In this document: piece after piece, positions 1-7,236 of the stretch
Position numbering within the stretch: the first letter of the stretch is position 1
Layout: the number at the start of each line of letters is the position of its first letter
Assembly (NCBI GenBank): GCA_004524515.1
Contig: SDNV01000020.1
Span: 1-27,958, forward strand
Direction of reading: 5' to 3'
Length of the DNA: 27,958 nt
Source of the DNA: Promethearchaeota archaeon
GTDB taxonomy: Archaea > Asgardarchaeota > Lokiarchaeia > Sigynarchaeales > SOKP01
Notes under the pieces: model-generated
Databases searched by the model: none
The model's input: only the letters and a program-made list of their open reading frames with translations
Told to the model about the DNA's origin: nothing
Translations under genes and position numbers: made by a program

Positions 1-96
1 CCTAACTTTTTTATCACATTTATAGAGAAGCCCATCTTTTATAGTTACAGAGAAAAAAAAATAAGAGGTTGTGATAACTTATAAACTCAAGAATTT

Positions 97-124
97 AAAA
101 AAAATATCATAAATTTAAAAAAAA
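97..124 (-). terminator. Double oligo-T terminator after hdrA-vhuD
   Basis: Two runs of eight A on the plus strand (97-104 and 117-124) read as two T8 tracts on the reverse strand, about 80-120 nt beyond the vhuD stop. Each sits in the same short context (TTTAAAAAAAAT on the plus strand). Oligo-T tracts without a hairpin are the usual archaeal termination signal. If they are used here, the vhuD mRNA has a 3' UTR long enough to contain the SECIS hairpin. Position 1-96 shows no convincing gene. Confidence 0.45.
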
Positions 125-185
125 TCTTAAAATAAAGAATTAAGAGAATTATATAAAATTTTTAAAATGATAATATAATTTAATT

Positions 186-250
186 CCGATACCCTTGCTA
201 GGTCAGTCTTCTTGGAACTAATTTTTTCTCCCAAGATTCATTCTAATCGG
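186..250 (-). promoter_or_regulatory. Candidate SECIS element (eukaryote-like)
   Basis: Read on the reverse strand, an 8-bp helix (TCTTGGGA, 229-236, with TTCCAAGA, 210-217; one G-U pair) closes an 11-nt A-rich loop, GAAAAAATTAG. Directly below it the 5' side has ATGA plus A (237-241) and the 3' side has A-GA-C (206-209). This gives the tandem G-A/A-G non-Watson-Crick core of a eukaryotic SECIS, with unpaired AA about 10 nt above the ATGA. A lower stem may form as TTAG/CTGA (243-246 with 203-206) or as CCGAT/ATCGG (246-250 with 186-190). The first lower stem includes the vhuD stop codon. Archaeal SECIS elements lie in 3' UTRs, and Lokiarchaeota are reported to have eukaryote-like ones. The fold was drawn by hand. 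Confidence 0.6.
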
Positions 251-716
251 TCTTTAACTTTTCGTTTTTATTAGTTTTTTTACTTTCTTTTTTCGGAATT
301 GTGATTCCTTTAAAAGGATTTTTGCCAAGTTTTTCAATAATATTTGAAATCCTAGTAACTTCTTCTTGAAATCTTTGTCCTTCTGCTGCACTACAGTGAA
401 ACATATGAACTCTTTCAGGTGATATCCCTGAGGTTTTTAAAATTTCTTTTACATAGTTTACATTTCTCTCCGCAACCAGATTACCTGTTTCATAATCACA
501 TTCTCCCGGATATCATCCCGACACTATAACACCATCGGCACCTTTTCCTATAGCTCGCATCATTAGACTTGGAGTGACTCTACCCGTACAATTGATTCTT
601 ATGGGCCTAATAGTCGCAGGGTATTGTGCTCGAATGGTTCCCGCCATATCACCTGCCCCATATCCTCATTTCCAGCATAGAAATGCAATTATTTTTATAT
701 TATGCTGTTCTGCCAT
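243..716 (-). CDS. vhuD: VhuD/MvhD-like selenoprotein with two Sec (TGA) codons
   Basis: This is the delta (iron-sulfur) subunit of F420-non-reducing hydrogenase, which carries electrons through a [2Fe-2S] cluster between hydrogenase or another donor and HdrA. The gene is invisible to ordinary ORF calling because two in-frame TGA codons (666-668 and 513-515) break it. Reading them as Sec gives 157 aa that match the family: C14-W-K-U17-G-Y-G-A-G-D, then R-I-N-C43-T-G-R-V, then G-U68-Y-P-G-E-C73-D-Y. The family has cysteine at 17 and 68. The start ATG (714-716) has a good ribosome site (GAGAGGTGA), and the gene begins 13 nt after the hdrA stop, so the two are co-transcribed. The C-terminal tail is Lys-rich. 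It ends in TAG, which overlaps the lower SECIS stem. Confidence 0.9.
513..515 (-). other. In-frame TGA, Sec68 of VhuD
   Basis: TGA lies in G-(TGA)-Y-P-G-E-C-D-Y. MvhD/VhuD proteins have G-C-x-P-G-x-C here, so the codon replaces a conserved cluster-ligand Cys. The downstream reading continues unbroken for 89 codons. Confidence 0.88.
666..668 (-). other. In-frame TGA, Sec17 of VhuD
   Basis: TGA lies in F-L-C-W-K-(TGA)-G-Y-G-A-G-D. The family motif is C-x-x-C-x-Y-A-G-A-D, so the codon stands for the second Cys of the pair. Confidence 0.88.
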
Positions 717-729
717 ATATTTCACCTCT

Positions 730-2706
730 CTATGTTTCCTCCAAAATCGCATCTATTTGTTTTTCATATTGAGGTTCCCGGTAATATCGTAATGTTATCG
801 CTTCTGAAGGACAATTAGCCAGACAAGTCCCACATCCCCTACATAAAATCTCATCCACTTCAGCACCATCATGCTTCAAGTTAATAGCGTTATAAGGACA
901 ATTTAATTCACATAGTCCGCATTTTGCACATTTTTCCTTGTTGACTTCAGCACGAATTAATAAAATACGGTATTTATCTTTGCTCATCATCCTTGATAGT
1001 GAAGATGCTGCGGCTCTTCCTTGTGAGATCGATTCTGCAATAGATTTAGGCCCTTGAGACACTCCCGCAAGAACGATACCAGGAATTTTGGTATCGATGG
1101 GGTTTAATCTTGAATGAAATTCTTTGAAAAATCCATCTTGACTCGTTTCAAGTTTTAAAATGTTTTGTATTTTTTCAATTCCTTTGGCAGGCACCATTGC
1201 AGCGGATAAGACTACTAAATCAAATTCAAGTTCTCTTAATTTCCCAGTACCAAGCGTATTTTGCATAATAATCTTAAGATTATGAGTCTCAGGGTCTTCT
1301 TTTATCTTAGAAACATTCGTTCTTATATATCTTATTCCTTCTTTCCTAGAAGCGGTATAATATTCTTCATAATCTTTACCAGCGGCCCTTATATCCATAT
1401 AAGCAACTGAAATTTCAGCATCGGGATAATGTTGTTTAATTAATTTTGAGTTTTTAATCGTTATCATACAACACACCCCTGAACTACAATACATATTTTT
1501 ATTGAGATCTCTGGAACCAACGCACTGAATAAATAAAATATTTTTGGGTCGCTTTCCATCAGAAGGTCTAACGAGGTGTCCTATTGTTGGACCATTAGGT
1601 GCTAATATCCTTTCGAGTTTCATTTGAGTTATGACATTTGGATAAACTCCATAACCTAGATAGCCGATTTCTGGCTCGTATTCATCCCAGCCCGTAGCGA
1701 CGATGATTGATCCTACTTTTAGTTCTAAGATTTCATCCTTTTGATCAAAATCCACGGCATGTAATTCACAAACATCCTTACATAAACCACATTTGATGCA
1801 TTTACTCATATCTATTTGAGCCGTGGATGGAACTGCTTGAGCAAAAGCTATATATATTGCTTTTCTTGAATTGAGCCCCTCATTGAACTCATCATATCCA
1901 TAAGCAGGACATACTTCCGTACAAGCCCCGCATCCATTACAATCTTTTGTAATATATCTTGCTTTCTTTCTTATTCTTACATTGAAATTCCCCACAAATC
2001 CAGATACATCTTCAAGCTCACTATACGTATACATATATATTCCCTGAGTTCTTGCGGATTGCAGCATCACAGGCCCTAAAATTCATATTGAACAGTCATC
2101 AGTAGGAAAGGTTCTGTCTAACATAGCCATTTTACCTCCGATAGTAGGATTTTTTTCTACTAAATGTACTTCGAATCCCTGTTCTGCCAGATCAATAGCA
2201 GCAGTAAGCCCTGCCACTCCACCTCCTATGATTAAAGTCTTTTTAGTGATATCTACTTCTTTTATTAGAATTTTTTCTAACACCGCAGCTCTCGCAACCG
2301 CAGACCGAATTGCATCTTCCGCTACCTTTTGAGCTCCAGGTTTATCTTGTCTATGTACGAAGCTCGCATGTTCTCGAATATTTACAAATTCTAAATAAGA
2401 AGGATCTATATTCATGGATTCTAAAACGCTTCTAAAGACAGGCTCATGGGTTTTGGGGGTACAAGAAGCTACAATTAATCTATTTGCATTACTCTCTAAC
2501 ATTTTTTCTTTTATAAATTCAGCACCGGGTTCAGTACACAGACTTATATAATCGGAAGCATCTACTACATTCGGTAAAGTTTTTGTAAATTCTGCTAGGG
2601 CTTTACAATCTATAATTTCGGCTATGTTAATACCTCATTGGCAAATAGCAGCAAAAATTCGGATTTCTTCGTTTTGTGTTCTTATATCGTTTTTCGTTTC
2701 TACCAT
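730..2706 (-). CDS. hdrA: Heterodisulfide reductase subunit A, selenoprotein with two TGA codons
   Basis: HdrA is the FAD-containing, electron-bifurcating subunit of heterodisulfide reductase complexes. With TGA read as Sec, one 658-aa protein results, a normal length for the family. The N-terminal domain has I-C22-Q-U24-G-I-N-I-A, matching the family C-x-C-G-x-N-I. A dinucleotide-binding G-G-G-V-A-G follows at about 161-166, then F-P-T-D-D-C-S-I-U208-I-L-G-P. Two [4Fe-4S] motifs start at C256 and C303, and two more lie in the last 100 residues. The start ATG (2704-2706) fits the start of homology and follows AAGGATG. Without recoding the gene would look like three broken pieces, with breaks at 2635 and 2083. 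vhuD follows 13 nt downstream. No hdrB or hdrC lies in the window, so the partner reductase or acceptor must be elsewhere. Confidence 0.95.
2083..2085 (-). other. In-frame TGA, Sec208 of HdrA
   Basis: TGA lies in D-D-C-S-I-(TGA)-I-L-G-P. HdrA proteins usually have D-C-x-I-C-I-L-x-P, so the codon replaces a conserved Cys. HdrA is an established selenoprotein in Methanococcales. Confidence 0.92.
2635..2637 (-). other. In-frame TGA, Sec24 of HdrA
   Basis: TGA lies in A-A-I-C-Q-(TGA)-G-I-N-I-A, which corresponds to the family motif C-x-C-G-x-N-I-A. Homology to HdrA is continuous on both sides, and no nearer start codon would keep the whole N-terminal domain. Confidence 0.85.
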
Positions 2707-2908
2707 TGCATATCATCCTTATTCTATTTTTTTATATTCCTCCAGGTTTGATTTTATATTTTAATTAAAAATAAACATGTTTTTTGTGATTTACAGATCT
2801 AATTAGGAAAAAATAAATTTAAATCAAAAATCTTGTTTATATGTTTTATAAGTTGAGATATAAAATTTAAAATTAATAATAAGACTTATTAGAATGGAGT
2901 GTTAAATT

Positions 2909-3334
2909 TTGATATTTTTGATTTTTCAAAATGATAACGGTGGAAATGACCCGTTCTCTAATGAATCAATTTTTATTACCCTAGGATTTATGTTTGGTTT
3001 AGCATTGCTGTTGTTAAAAATAGGATTAATCTTGACTAAGGCAGAAGTAAGAACTGGTTTTAAATGGGTCTTAGCGAGCTTCGGTTTCCAAGTAGGAACA
3101 TTCTTTTTTGTAGGAGGTCCTTTAATGCTAATGGGATTTGCAGGAGAGATGGAAGGGGGGCCTCCCGTTGTCTTAATTATTATTTTTATCTTCTTAGCAT
3201 TATTTATAGGGGTTAATGTTTTAAATGTTACCCATCAACTGGGAATGAAACGTGCTCTTATCGTTTTCTTAATTATATTAATTCCTTTTTTGGTTGTAGA
3301 TGCAATTCTTATAATGTTATTAGTCTCAGGATAA
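2909..3334 (+). CDS. Small four-helix membrane protein, unknown function
   Basis: I do not recognise this 141-aa protein. It has about four hydrophobic helices (roughly 20-40, 50-75, 82-106 and 116-139) joined by short polar turns. The second loop has F-F-V-G-G-P and a run of acidic residues and Gly (G-E-M-E-G-G-P-P). The chosen TTG start has GGAGT eight bases upstream. It is divergent from hdrA, with about 200 bp between them that could hold both promoters. A role at the membrane is inference from hydrophobicity only. Confidence 0.7.
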   Translation: MIFLIFQNDNGGNDPFSNESIFITLGFMFGLALLLLKIGLILTKAEVRTGFKWVLASFGFQVGTFFFVGGPLMLMGFAGEMEGGPPVVLIIIFIFLALFIGVNVLNVTHQLGMKRALIVFLIILIPFLVVDAILIMLLVSG

Positions 3335-3514
3335 TAATTCTGGATTTTTTTTAGCTTATCTTCCTTTTTTTCCCTCCTATCAAATCTAATAGATATCAAT
3401 AAGGAAAAACTCAATTGTATCAAATGATTTTTACGATTGTATTTTCCATAATTTTATAAATAATTTATTTCTTCTGAATAAATATATCTTATTTTAATAA
3501 AAAGGGGAAAAATT

Positions 3515-4240
3515 ATGGAATTAACAGAAATTGATATAATTAGCGGGATTTTTAGCATAATAAGTATAATTATCTTCACAATTATGGGTTTAATCATTGT
3601 TTCGAAGTATTTTAAACATAAAACAAGAGATCATCTCTTATTTGGAATTACTGTAGTGGGATTGGCTGAACCTCTTTATGGACCAGCCTTTTCATTTTTA
3701 AGTGTTTTATTTACTGGTAAAAGTCTTTCAGTTGAAATTTATTTTTTAATATCACTTGTTGGAAATCCAATCATCTTAGTGTGTTTTATTACAGTGGTGA
3801 CTGATCTTTTTTATAAAGATAAACAAAAGATAATTCAATTAATCTTTATTATCTATTCCGTTATCATCGAAATATGTTTGATTTATTTTCTCATCTATTA
3901 CCCAAGTTTAGTGGGAAAATTAATGGGAATAACTGACTCTGAATATGGTCTATTTTCAAGAATATATGTAATTTCAGCATTATTAGTCCTTATAATCGGA
4001 GGTACATTGATTGCCCGAGAATCTTTAAGATCGAATAACCGGGAGATAAAATTAAAAGGAAAAATACTTCTCCCAGCGTTTTATCTTTTTGCAATTTCAG
4101 CCATTATTGATGCTGCTGTTCCATTAAACGCTGTAACATTACTCTTAAATAGAATTCTGTTTATCTTAAGCGGGATTTTATTTTATGTGGGATTCATTTT
4201 ACCCGATTGGATGAAGAATCTCATTTTAAAAGAAAAATAA
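3515..4240 (+). CDS. Seven-helix membrane protein, unknown function
   Basis: A 241-aa protein with about seven predicted membrane helices and a short Lys-rich C-terminal end. The layout, with the first helix almost at the N-terminus, polar loops after helices 1, 3 and 5 and no soluble domain, resembles the free-standing 7TM sensor-like proteins common in Lokiarchaeal genomes. No catalytic or ligand motif is visible. The ATG follows AAAGGGGAAAAATT, a good ribosome site. A T7 run (4282-4288) after the stop could end the transcript just before the convergent pyrF. The protein at 26241-26930 has a similar shape. Confidence 0.7.
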   Translation: MELTEIDIISGIFSIISIIIFTIMGLIIVSKYFKHKTRDHLLFGITVVGLAEPLYGPAFSFLSVLFTGKSLSVEIYFLISLVGNPIILVCFITVVTDLFYKDKQKIIQLIFIIYSVIIEICLIYFLIYYPSLVGKLMGITDSEYGLFSRIYVISALLVLIIGGTLIARESLRSNNREIKLKGKILLPAFYLFAISAIIDAAVPLNAVTLLLNRILFILSGILFYVGFILPDWMKNLILKEK

Positions 4241-4287
4241 TTAAATAGTCCTATTTTAAACCAGAATAAATTAAAATAAGCTTTTTT

Positions 4288-5208
4288 TTAAATTCTTATT
4301 TCTTTATTTATTTCCGTATTCATTTTAATAATCTCTTCTCTGGCCGCTTCAACAAATTTTTCTGGAGGTTTTTTCTGATTTATATAGGCAAACATGATAC
4401 CACGAGAAGAATTAACTATAGCCCCTAACCCTTTTTCTTTAAATCCATGTTTAATATCTATTGCTTTAGCACCTTGGGCACCATAACCCGGTATCAAGAA
4501 AAAAGAGTTATCTAATACTTTGCGGATTATTTTTAATTCTTCGGGATAAGTTGCGCCGATTACAGCACCAAGGTTATGAAAATTAGAGATTTTTTTTAAG
4601 TCTTTAGACCAGTTTTGAATTAACCGAGCCATGTGAAGGTAGTTTCTTTCTAAATTCATTGGTTCATTGAGTTCAATTTCAACCTGATTGACGGGAATAT
4701 CATCTAATCGTACACTAAAAAGATTTTGAAAATCACTACTACTCGGATTAGAGGTCTTAACAAGAATGAATATCCCTTTATTTTCATAGTCTAAAAATGG
4801 TTGTACGCCATCAATTCCAAGATAAGCGTTTAAGGTACACGCATCAGCATTAAACACTTTAAAATTTGAATACGCATATGCTTCCGAGGTAGATCCTATA
4901 TCGTTTCTTTTAGAATCTAAAATCACTAATAAGTCATTCTTATGAGCATATCTAATCGTCTCTTTTAAAGCATCCAACGCTTCATATTTTTCATAAAAGG
5001 CAATTTGAGGTTTAATGACAGGAATTAATTCATGAACGTTTTCGATTAATGATTTATTAAATTCTAATATAATTTTATTGGGATCTTTAAGTTCCTGGAC
5101 TAAATACTCTGGAATTTGACCCGGACCATCCATCCGAGGATCAAGCCCCATACAAACCACACTTTTTTTGTCGGTTATAGATTGGATTAATTTTTCTATA
5201 AAATACAT
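4288..5208 (-). CDS. pyrF: Orotidine 5'-phosphate decarboxylase, subfamily 2
   Basis: This enzyme decarboxylates OMP to UMP, the last step of de novo pyrimidine synthesis, in the cytoplasm. The protein begins with V-C-M-G-L-D-P-R-M-D and has the catalytic L-D98-S-K100-R-N-D103-I-G signature. It also has N-A-Y-L-G-I-D-G, V-K-T-S-N-P-S, and near the end P-G-Y-G-A-Q-G and N-S-S-R-G-I-M-F-A-Y. At 306 aa it matches the longer subfamily-2 enzymes, more often seen in bacteria, and not the roughly 210-230 aa form typical of archaea. The ATG at 5208 begins the homologous region, although no clear ribosome site precedes it. No other pyrimidine gene is nearby. Confidence 0.93.
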   Translation of the reverse strand: MYFIEKLIQSITDKKSVVCMGLDPRMDGPGQIPEYLVQELKDPNKIILEFNKSLIENVHELIPVIKPQIAFYEKYEALDALKETIRYAHKNDLLVILDSKRNDIGSTSEAYAYSNFKVFNADACTLNAYLGIDGVQPFLDYENKGIFILVKTSNPSSSDFQNLFSVRLDDIPVNQVEIELNEPMNLERNYLHMARLIQNWSKDLKKISNFHNLGAVIGATYPEELKIIRKVLDNSFFLIPGYGAQGAKAIDIKHGFKEKGLGAIVNSSRGIMFAYINQKKPPEKFVEAAREEIIKMNTEINKEIRI

Positions 5209-5472
5209 TTTTTTTATTTTTTAATTATCTTGATCATTTTATATAATTACTGATACCACTAAGAGCAGTTATTGACTATACCTAATCCAAATTTTGGTAA
5301 TTTTTAGCTTTGGATTCTTCATTCATCATATTTTTTAAACTTAATAAAAGTATAACTTTTCAAAAATTTGAATTTGATGAATTTATTGTAATATTAAAGA
5401 GGATCAGATGTTTAACCAAATATTAAATTCCGATTCAGTTTGAAATGAATTAAATGCTTCCATTTTATTAGA

Positions 5473-6102
5473 TTATTTAGTTGCTTTAATTACAACAAAA
5501 GAACCCTCCCCATGACCTTCTTTGATAGGTTCAATCTGATCAATTTCTTTTAAACTATGAAAAATTGTTTGAAAAATTTCAAATGACCTAAAACTAACTT
5601 TTTTAAGATAATAAATTACTTCCTTTACAGAATAGAATGTTGCTGGTTTGTAGAATACATTTTTATTTTTTATTTTTTGATATAATTTGCCCATAGGGCT
5701 ATTTTTATCAATAAAACCAATGATCAATGAACCATCTGGCTCTAATATCTTAAATGCTTCATTAAATGCTAAAAATATATTTTTTACAAAACAAATTGTG
5801 GTGACCATTAAAGCAAAGTTGAAAGTAGATTCCCGAAATGGTAAATTTTCTGCAACCGCATCAATTATTAAAATTCCTCTTTTTTGAGCTATTTTTTGCA
5901 TAGTTTTGGAGGGATCTATCCCAATTCTAACTCCTAACGGAGAAGCAAATCTTGCACTTCCTACTCCAATTTCTATGGTTTTTTGATCATGAGGTATTAC
6001 TTTTTTAATTGCTAAAAGTTCAGATTTATATGCATTTTTATTTACTTCAAACCAATTTTCATATCGCGAATAAAATTTGTCAAATGGTTCGATTTTTTCC
6101 AT
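5473..6102 (-). CDS. Class I SAM-dependent methyltransferase
   Basis: A 209-aa protein with the Rossmann-fold methyltransferase pattern. Motif I is T-I-E44-I-G-V-G-S-A, the acidic end of strand 2 is R-I-G-I-D-P-S-K, and motif II/III regions are D-A-V-A-E-N-L-P-F and L-E-P-D-G-S-L-I-I-G-F. The family (Methyltransf_11-like) covers many small-molecule substrates and nothing here fixes the substrate. The start ATG has GGTAGGGATT directly before it. It is divergent from the gene at 6309 and shares an intergenic region that contains the palindromic operator-like sites. Between it and pyrF (5209-5472) I see only AT-rich sequence and a 19-codon ATG ORF (MEAFN..., start 5463), probably spurious. Confidence 0.85.
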   Translation of the reverse strand: MEKIEPFDKFYSRYENWFEVNKNAYKSELLAIKKVIPHDQKTIEIGVGSARFASPLGVRIGIDPSKTMQKIAQKRGILIIDAVAENLPFRESTFNFALMVTTICFVKNIFLAFNEAFKILEPDGSLIIGFIDKNSPMGKLYQKIKNKNVFYKPATFYSVKEVIYYLKKVSFRSFEIFQTIFHSLKEIDQIEPIKEGHGEGSFVVIKATK

Positions 6103-6207
6103 AATCCCTACCTTTTGATTAATCTGTCTTGAGAATTATCTTATCTTATTCAAAAAAGGTTCTATTGAATATCAAATATAATATATAAATGATTATGGAT
6201 ATTTATT

Positions 6208-6279
6208 CGGATAATCATTCATAAGACTTAAATAGTTAATAAATTTTTAGTTACATGGTTTTTTATGAATAATTATTCA
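6208..6279 (+). promoter_or_regulatory. Promoter with TATA-like box and two palindromic operator-like sites
   Basis: A site CGGATAATCATTCA (6208-6221) is followed by TTAAATAG (6228-6235), a plausible archaeal TATA box. A perfect 14-bp palindrome, TGAATAATTATTCA, follows at 6266-6279. With a start of transcription about 25 bp beyond the TATA box, the palindrome would sit at the start of the mRNA, fitting a repressor site. The first site and box align, with identical spacing, to 11163-11190 upstream of another gene. The binding protein is not known. Confidence 0.5.
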
Positions 6280-6308
6280 GTATAATTAAAAAATTAAAGT
6301 GATCAAAA

Positions 6309-6500
6309 TTGTTGAGTTATAAAGAGTATATAAAAGATGATAATTTTCATCTGGATGATGAATATTTTGTTGATACAAACATAAATAAGATGTGTTGGGG
6401 CTGCGAAACAAAACATAAATCGGGCCATATGGTCTGGGATGCCACAAAATTGCGAAGATTTTTTTTATGCGAAGATTGCTTTAAGAAATTAAACGAATAG
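6309..6500 (+). CDS. Small zinc-ribbon-like protein
   Basis: A 62-63 aa protein with C-W-G-C at about 29-32 and C-E-D-C at about 54-57, separated by a basic, His-containing stretch (K-H-K-S-G-H). This layout suggests one tetracysteine metal site, probably Zn. I do not recognise the family. It starts at one of two adjacent TTG codons (6309 or 6312), and no strong ribosome site is visible. It ends 12 nt before the iron-sulfur flavoprotein gene on the same strand, so the two are probably one operon, and it may act with that protein. The promoter contains the palindromic sites. Confidence 0.65.
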   Translation: MLSYKEYIKDDNFHLDDEYFVDTNINKMCWGCETKHKSGHMVWDATKLRRFFLCEDCFKKLNE

Positions 6501-6512
6501 GAATAAAGTGCA

Positions 6513-7088
6513 ATGGAAAAGAAAAAAGCAATCGGAATTATTGGTTCACCTCGAAAAAATGGGAATACAGAGTTTTTAACTGATGAACTTTTAAATTTGT
6601 TAAAAGATAGTTTTGAAACTGAAAAGATATTTTTAAAAGATTATGATATAAGTTCATGCGAAGAATGTTATTATTGTATGGATCACGATGAATGCTCTAT
6701 TAAGGACGATATGCAAATTCTATATTCTAAACTTAAGGAATCCCAAGTAATTATTTTATCGAGTCCTATCTTTATGGGCGGAATTACTTCACGTATGAGA
6801 GCTTTTATGGAAAGGACTTGGCATTTAAGAAAAGGACAATTAAAGGATAAAACGGGAAGTTACATTATCGTGGGTCGAAGAAATATTGGAGCTGGAATAA
6901 ACGATATGGAAGAATACTTATCAAGACTTAAAGTGAATAAGATTGCAGGAGTTTTAGGTTTTGGCTTACGTGAAGGGGACGTTTCAAAAGACGAAGAAGC
7001 ATTGAAAGATCTTCAAAAACTAAGTGAGCAAATAATTAGTTTATATCAACAAAAAGAAAAATTAGGTCAAGATATGATAATTTTATGA
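6513..7088 (+). CDS. Iron-sulfur flavoprotein (Isf-type, flavodoxin-like)
   Basis: A 191-aa flavodoxin-fold protein of the NADPH-dependent FMN reductase/Isf group. The FMN phosphate loop is I-I-G-S-P-R-K-N-G-N-T-E (9-20). A compact cysteine cluster, C49-x2-C52-x2-C55-x5-C61, is the [4Fe-4S] motif typical of archaeal Isf. S-S-P-I-F-M-G-G-I-T-S-R-M-R-A-F-M-E-R is the second flavin-binding region. Methanogen Isf proteins are known to reduce O2 and H2O2; that role here is inference. The gene is the second of an operon with the small zinc-ribbon protein. It ends in TGA followed directly by a T7 run, which also shows that TGA serves as a stop in this genome. Confidence 0.88.
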   Translation: MEKKKAIGIIGSPRKNGNTEFLTDELLNLLKDSFETEKIFLKDYDISSCEECYYCMDHDECSIKDDMQILYSKLKESQVIILSSPIFMGGITSRMRAFMERTWHLRKGQLKDKTGSYIIVGRRNIGAGINDMEEYLSRLKVNKIAGVLGFGLREGDVSKDEEALKDLQKLSEQIISLYQQKEKLGQDMIIL

Positions 7089-7095
7089 TTTTTTT
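7089..7095 (+). terminator. Oligo-T terminator after Isf gene
   Basis: Seven T directly follow the TGA stop of the Isf gene. This is a plausible hairpin-free archaeal terminator, but the surrounding sequence is AT-rich, so chance runs are common. Confidence 0.3.
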
Positions 7096-7151
7096 AATAC
7101 ACATAGAAAAAATTCAATCGTAATCTAAACTAATTTCATTTATTTTTTTTA

Positions 7152-7167
7152 AGGAATAATTGTTCCT
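7152..7167 (+). promoter_or_regulatory. Operator-like palindrome upstream of cooC-like gene
   Basis: AGGAATAATTGTTCCT is a 16-bp inverted repeat with one mismatched pair. Its core GAATAATTGTTC differs at one position from the core of the perfect palindrome at 6266-6279. It lies 70 bp before the ATPase gene, in promoter range. Confidence 0.45.
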
Positions 7168-7236
7168 ATAAGGTTAATTCATAATTAAACTAATTTTAAA
7201 AGTAAAGAAAAACAAAAGAAGAAATAAAAATTCGAA

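Noticed and set aside
1..35. Possible start of another reverse-strand gene (ATG at 33-35, M-G-F-S-I-N)
   Set aside because: Only 11 codons are visible, no ribosome site precedes it and the T-tract terminators lie just upstream; it cannot be supported.
574..792. Plus-strand open frame of 72 codons
   Set aside because: It lies antisense to vhuD and the hdrA end, where the reverse strand shows clear family homology.
730..2502. hdrA as a pseudogene or frameshifted gene
   Set aside because: The interruptions are in-frame TGA codons at conserved Cys positions, with no frame change and homology continuing on both sides.
243..2706. TGA read as Trp (alternative genetic code)
   Set aside because: The TGA sites align with Cys, not Trp; TGG is used for Trp throughout, and TGA ends genes such as those at 7088 and 8022.
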